Of a stretch of 64,000 nucleotides of DNA, positions 60,372 to 64,000 are shown piece after piece (within the stretch, counting starts at the first letter, position 1; every line of letters starts with the position of its first letter). The translations under genes were made by a program, and so were the position numbers. The DNA lies in contig NZ_SIZZ01000001.1 of assembly GCF_004322705.1 (NCBI RefSeq), positions 124,001-188,000 of the forward strand, given 5' to 3'. Below the pieces are notes generated by a model. The model was not told the DNA's origin. It made no database searches and saw nothing but the letters and a program-made list of their open reading frames with translations. The DNA comes from Dyella terrae. GTDB taxonomy: Bacteria; Pseudomonadota; Gammaproteobacteria; Xanthomonadales; Rhodanobacteraceae.

Positions 60372-60400
60372 AGATTAGGCACAGTGGGAGGGGTTGTCAA
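60372..60400 (-). promoter_or_regulatory. Sigma-70 promoter of tRNA-Leu
   Basis: On the minus strand TTGACA (60400-60395) is separated by exactly 17 bp from TAATCT (60377-60372), 37 bp before the mature tRNA 5' end. The -35 is perfect consensus and the -10 matches four of six. Confidence 0.85.
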
Positions 60401-60469
60401 CTATTCTTTCACTCGATTTTTATCGCGCCGGGTTCGAACTACGCCGGCGCTCCCCATCAAGGCTGATAA

Positions 60470-63112
60470 GTGACCAAGAAAAACAAGGACAAGAAGATCC
60501 CTGCCGTCAAGGCAGGACGTAGCGCCAGCAAGGCTCCGAAGGCTGCGGCCAAGGGCGCCTGGGGCGACAGTTTGCCCGCGCTGCCGCCGCTGCCGCCGCT
60601 CGCTGGCAAGCGCGCGAAGAAAGCATCGGCCATCGCGCCGGCCGCGCCCATGCGCAGCAACGATCCGCAGGCCGAACGCGAAGCGCAGCGCTATGAGCGC
60701 CCGATTCCCAGCCGCGAGGCGATTCTGACGCTGCTGTCCGAGCGCGGCGAATTGCTGACCGAAGCGCGCATCGCCGAGGCGCTGGAACTGTTCGACGAAT
60801 ACGATCTCAATGCACTGCGCAAGCGCCTGGGCGCCATGGTGCGTGACGGCCAGTTACTGTTGGGCCGTCGTGGTGGCTACGCGCCGACCAACAAGCTCGA
60901 CCTGATCCAGGGCCAGGTGCTGGCCAATGCCGAGGGCTACGGCTTCCTGCGGCCGGATGACGGTGGCGAGGATATCTATCTTTCGCCGCAACAGATGCGA
61001 TCCGTGCTGCACGGCGATCGCGTGCTGTGCAGCGTGGTGGGCATGGACCGTCGCGGCCGCAAGCAGGGTGCGATTGTCGAAGTGCTGCAACGTCGCTCGC
61101 CCCGTCTGGTCGGGCGTGTCGTGGTCGAGAACGGGGTGACCGTGGTGGCGCCGGACGATCGTCGCCTGCACCAGGACATCCTGATTCCGCCCGGCAAGGA
61201 CATGGGGGCGAAGAACGGCCAGATCGTGGTCGCCGAGATCACCGATCCGCCGACCAACTACCGTGGCCCGCTGGGCACGATCCTTTCCGTACTGGGCGAA
61301 CGCCTGCAGCCGTCGCTGCTGGTCGAGATGGCCATTGCCAGCCATAACCTGCCCCATGAGTGGCCGGACGATGTGATTCGCGATGCCGCGCGGGTCGAAC
61401 CTCAGGTGACGGCGGCCGAGCGCGAAGGGCGCGTCGATCTGCGTTCGTTGCCTTTGGTGACCATCGACGGTGCCGATGCCCGTGATTTTGACGATGCCGT
61501 CTATGCCGAGCCGCGTCGCGGTGGCGGTTACCGCCTGATCGTGGCGATCGCCGACGTGTCGCATTACGTGAAGATTGGCGCCCCACTTGATCGCGAAGGT
61601 TACGAGCGCAGCACGTCCACCTATTTCCCCGGCTTCGTGGTGCCGATGCTGCCGGAGACGCTGTCCAACGGCATTTGTTCGCTGAATCCGAAAGTCGACC
61701 GCCTGTGCATGGTGTGCGACATGGTGGTGAACGAAGAGGGCGAAGTCACCAAGTCGAAGTTCTACGAGGCGGTGATGTATTCACACGCACGCCTTACCTA
61801 CGACAAGGTGTGGGCAGCCGTCGGTCTCGAGGACGCCGACACCCAGCACGAGCTGGCGGACGTCATGCCGCAGTTGCGACATCTGCACGATCTGTACAAA
61901 TCGATGGCTGCGCAGCGCAAGCGCCGTGGCGCCATCGATTTCGAAACACCTGAAGTGAAATTCCGACTCGACAACACGGGCGACGTGGTTGCCATGGGTG
62001 CGACCGAGCGTAACGATGCGCACAAGCTCATCGAGGAGTGCATGATCGCCGCCAACGTGCAGGCGGCCATGTTCCTGGAGAAACGCAAAATTCCTGCGCT
62101 CTACCGCGCCCACGAGCCGCCGCCGGAAGAGAAGTACGAAGACCTCCAGCAGTTCCTGCGCGAGTTCAAGCTGCGCATGCCTCCGGTAAGCGAAGTAACG
62201 CCCGGCGATTTCGCCGATGTCCTGCGCATGGTGCACGACCGTCCCGAGCGCGAGCTGATTCAGTCGGTATTGCTCCGTGCCCAAAGCATGGCGGCCTACC
62301 AGCCCGAAAATCGCGGGCATTTCGGCCTGGCACTGGACGCATACGCACACTTCACGTCGCCCATCCGCCGCTATCCCGACCTCCTTGTCCACCGGGCCAT
62401 TCGCTACGCGTTGACGGGCGGCAAGCCGTCCGACTATGCGTACAGCCCTGCGCAAATGGCGGCGATGGCGATTCATTGCTCGCAGCGCGAACGTCGTGCG
62501 GAAGAGGCGGAGCGCGATGTGGACGAGCGCTACAAATGCGCATGGATGTCCAAGCATATTGGCAGCGAGTTCAATGGCACCGTCACGGGCGTCACGTCGT
62601 TCGGCTTGTTCGTGGAGCTGGATGAGTCGAAAGTGTCTGGCCTGGTGCATATCAGCCAGCTCAGCAACGACTATTACCACTTCGATCCGGTTCGCCACTT
62701 GCTCAAAGGTGAGCGCACCGGCGCTCAGTTCCGCCTGGGCGACCATGTGCGCGTGCAGGTGCTGCGCGCGAGTCTGGAGGATCGCAAGATCGACTTCCGG
62801 TTGGTCGGTCGACGCGAAGCCTTCGTGCCGCCGGCGCGTGCGGCGCGTTCGTATGACTACGCCAATGCCGGCGAGCGCTATTCCTTGCCGAAGCGCGCGA
62901 CAGGCGGGGCGCCTGCGCGGGATAATGCGCGCGATGGAGCGCCACCGTTCCGCGACAAGAAAACACCCAAAAGCGGCGTAAAGGCCAAGGCGGCACCGGG
63001 CAAGGACAAAGGCAAACCCAAACCCAAGCCCAAGGCCACCAGGATCGACAAGGCAAGCAAGCCCAAGCCGCCAAAAGCGGCCAAGCCCGGCAAGAACAAA
63101 GGCAAACGATGA
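60470..63112 (+). CDS. rnr: Ribonuclease R
   Basis: 880 residues from a GTG. RNase R is a processive 3'-5' exoribonuclease that degrades structured RNA. Order: basic N-terminal extension, helix-turn-helix (SREAILTLLSERGELLTEARIAEAL), two cold-shock domains (residues ~140-270), the RNB catalytic domain with acidic motif DGADARDFDDAVYAEP (~residues 340), an S1 domain (GSEFNGTVTGVTSFGLFVELDES), and a Lys/Pro-rich tail (KPKPKPKATR). rlmB starts within its stop codon, so the two form an operon. Confidence 0.97.
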   Translation: MTKKNKDKKIPAVKAGRSASKAPKAAAKGAWGDSLPALPPLPPLAGKRAKKASAIAPAAPMRSNDPQAEREAQRYERPIPSREAILTLLSERGELLTEARIAEALELFDEYDLNALRKRLGAMVRDGQLLLGRRGGYAPTNKLDLIQGQVLANAEGYGFLRPDDGGEDIYLSPQQMRSVLHGDRVLCSVVGMDRRGRKQGAIVEVLQRRSPRLVGRVVVENGVTVVAPDDRRLHQDILIPPGKDMGAKNGQIVVAEITDPPTNYRGPLGTILSVLGERLQPSLLVEMAIASHNLPHEWPDDVIRDAARVEPQVTAAEREGRVDLRSLPLVTIDGADARDFDDAVYAEPRRGGGYRLIVAIADVSHYVKIGAPLDREGYERSTSTYFPGFVVPMLPETLSNGICSLNPKVDRLCMVCDMVVNEEGEVTKSKFYEAVMYSHARLTYDKVWAAVGLEDADTQHELADVMPQLRHLHDLYKSMAAQRKRRGAIDFETPEVKFRLDNTGDVVAMGATERNDAHKLIEECMIAANVQAAMFLEKRKIPALYRAHEPPPEEKYEDLQQFLREFKLRMPPVSEVTPGDFADVLRMVHDRPERELIQSVLLRAQSMAAYQPENRGHFGLALDAYAHFTSPIRRYPDLLVHRAIRYALTGGKPSDYAYSPAQMAAMAIHCSQRERRAEEAERDVDERYKCAWMSKHIGSEFNGTVTGVTSFGLFVELDESKVSGLVHISQLSNDYYHFDPVRHLLKGERTGAQFRLGDHVRVQVLRASLEDRKIDFRLVGRREAFVPPARAARSYDYANAGERYSLPKRATGGAPARDNARDGAPPFRDKKTPKSGVKAKAAPGKDKGKPKPKPKATRIDKASKPKPPKAAKPGKNKGKR

Positions 63113-63855
63113 GCGAGAGTTGGATCGTCGGGATCAATCCCGTGGAAGGTGCGCTGAGTAATGATCCGGAGCGCATCAAGGAAGTGCTGGTCGAGAATGG
63201 CCAGCGCAATGCGCGCGTGCATGAACTGGCCGAGCGCGCCAAGGCGCTGCGTATTCCGGTGCATCACCGTCCGCGCGAGCAGTTGGAAAAGGTCGCCGGC
63301 GAAGCGCGTCACCAGGGTGTGGTCGCGCTGTATGTGGCCCCGCCGATGCGGGGTGAAAACGATATCGAGAGCCTCCTGGAGGCAGCTGGCAGCGAAGCGC
63401 TGGTACTGGTGCTCGATGGCGTGACCGATCCGCACAACCTCGGTGCCTGCCTGCGCAGCGCGGCTGCCGCCAACGCAACGATGGTCATCGTTCCGAAGGA
63501 TCGCGCCGTCGGCCTGACGCCGGTGGTGCGACGTGCCTCCGCCGGTGGCGCTGACCGTGTGCCGCTGGTTGCCGCGACCAATCTGGCTCGTGCGTTGCGC
63601 ACGCTCAAAGATGCGGGTGTCTGGATCACCGGTCTGGCCGGTGAAACCGACACATCCATTTACGACGTGGACCTCAAGGGCCCCGTGGCCCTCGTGCTCG
63701 GCAGCGAAGGCGAGGGCATGCGTCGACTCACCCGCGAAACCTGCGACTTCGTCGCGCGGATCCCGATGCCCGGCGTCATGGAGAGCCTCAATGTCTCCGT
63801 GGCCACTGGCGTTGTCCTGTTCGAAGCCTTGCGCCAACGAGGGAAAACACGATGA
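63109..63855 (+). CDS. rlmB: 23S rRNA (guanosine-2251-2'-O)-methyltransferase
   Basis: 248 residues. A SpoU/TrmH-family SAM enzyme with a trefoil knot. The N-terminal substrate-binding domain starts WIVGINPVEGALSNDP. Conserved motifs are NLGACLRSAAAANA, LVLGSEGEGMRRLTRETCD and IPMPGVMESLNVSVATGVVLFEALRQR. It overlaps rnr by 4 bp (ATGA), preserving the rnr-rlmB pair known in E. coli, and its own stop overlaps the next gene. Confidence 0.97.
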   Translation: MSESWIVGINPVEGALSNDPERIKEVLVENGQRNARVHELAERAKALRIPVHHRPREQLEKVAGEARHQGVVALYVAPPMRGENDIESLLEAAGSEALVLVLDGVTDPHNLGACLRSAAAANATMVIVPKDRAVGLTPVVRRASAGGADRVPLVAATNLARALRTLKDAGVWITGLAGETDTSIYDVDLKGPVALVLGSEGEGMRRLTRETCDFVARIPMPGVMESLNVSVATGVVLFEALRQRGKTR

Positions 63856-64000
63856 CCTTCCTGTGGCATGACTGGGCCGGTTACATCGGCGTCGTACTGG
63901 TGCTGCTTGCGTTCCTGCTCCTGCAGGCGCGCAAGGTGCATGGCAATGGCATCGTCTTCCAGCTGATGAATGTGCTGGGGGCGATCGGCGTGATGTTGTC
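63852..64000 (+). CDS. Small membrane protein, CBU_0592-like (partial at window end)
   Basis: The window captures the first 49 residues: MTFLWHDWAGYIG, then a hydrophobic stretch VVLVLLAFLLLQARKVHG, then FQLMNVLGAIGVML. The start overlaps the rlmB stop (ATGA). The helix pattern fits the CBU_0592 family of two- or three-helix membrane proteins. The C-terminus is outside the window, so the call is tentative. Confidence 0.6.
   Translation, partial: MTFLWHDWAGYIGVVLVLLAFLLLQARKVHGNGIVFQLMNVLGAIGVML

Overview
This window reads as a chromosomal segment from a high-GC gammaproteobacterium of the Xanthomonadales, most likely Rhodanobacteraceae (a Dyella, Luteibacter or Rhodanobacter relative). The evidence is the set of encoded families: paired S46 dipeptidyl-peptidases, a DUF6491 protein, a 'pathogenicity-like' small membrane protein, HflK with an Ala-rich insert, and egtB-egtD. 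The block miaA-hfq-hflX-hflK-hflC-DUF2065-purA follows the gammaproteobacterial order. The genus is an inference; no rRNA gene is present. I found no insertion sequence, integrase, prophage or CRISPR array.

Layout. 0-5.5 kb: a periplasmic copper pair (Sco lipoprotein and PCu(A)C chaperone), a DUF423 protein, then a leftward set with an SPFH membrane protein, a ribbon-helix-helix regulator, a secreted DUF3887-like protein, a CPBP membrane protease and, upstream, a periplasmic transglutaminase-like protein. 5.6-14 kb: purT, a membrane-anchored FMN glutamate-synthase-like protein, bpt, a small membrane protein, tesB, an AmpD-like amidase, a small hydrolase and rlmKL. 14-26 kb: two small secreted proteins, egtB-egtD, mfd, a GNAT enzyme, YjbR and VOC proteins, a CDF transporter, an Slp lipoprotein, and a LysR regulator divergent from a secreted protein. 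26-32.5 kb: threonine catabolism (tdh, kbl) with a very large DUF748/AsmA-like gene between them. 32.8-38 kb: two S46 dipeptidyl-peptidases and a Tat-exported beta-carbonic anhydrase. 38-45 kb: miaA-hfq-hflX-hflKC-DUF2065-purA. 45-64 kb: a secreted M1 aminopeptidase, a CLC channel, a 1681-residue orphan toxin/effector candidate, gcvP behind a tandem glycine riboswitch, a VOC protein, a bestrophin-like protein, tRNA-Leu(CAG), rnr-rlmB and the start of a small membrane protein.

How the genes work together. Tdh and Kbl turn threonine into glycine, and GcvP, controlled by a glycine-sensing riboswitch, oxidises glycine. The two S46 peptidases and the M1 aminopeptidase suggest a peptide-scavenging periplasm. 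EgtB and EgtD form the core of ergothioneine synthesis. Hfq, MiaA, HflX, HflKC, RNase R, RlmB and RlmKL are RNA and translation housekeeping.

The most unusual element is the 1681-residue protein at 50550-55595. Its C-terminal ~300 residues carry the hallmarks of a clostridial-toxin-type (TcdA/TcdB-like) GT-A glycosyltransferase: a D-x-x-R element, then a GG-x-x-x-D-x-D metal site, then a downstream Asn-containing segment. The upstream ~1380 residues resemble large dermonecrotic-toxin-like effectors. It stands alone, with no immunity gene or secretion genes beside it. A second notable element is the SPFH gene, whose Shine-Dalgarno lies inside a perfect 10-bp hairpin just downstream of a perfect 17-bp dyad, with a ribbon-helix-helix gene next in the same run.
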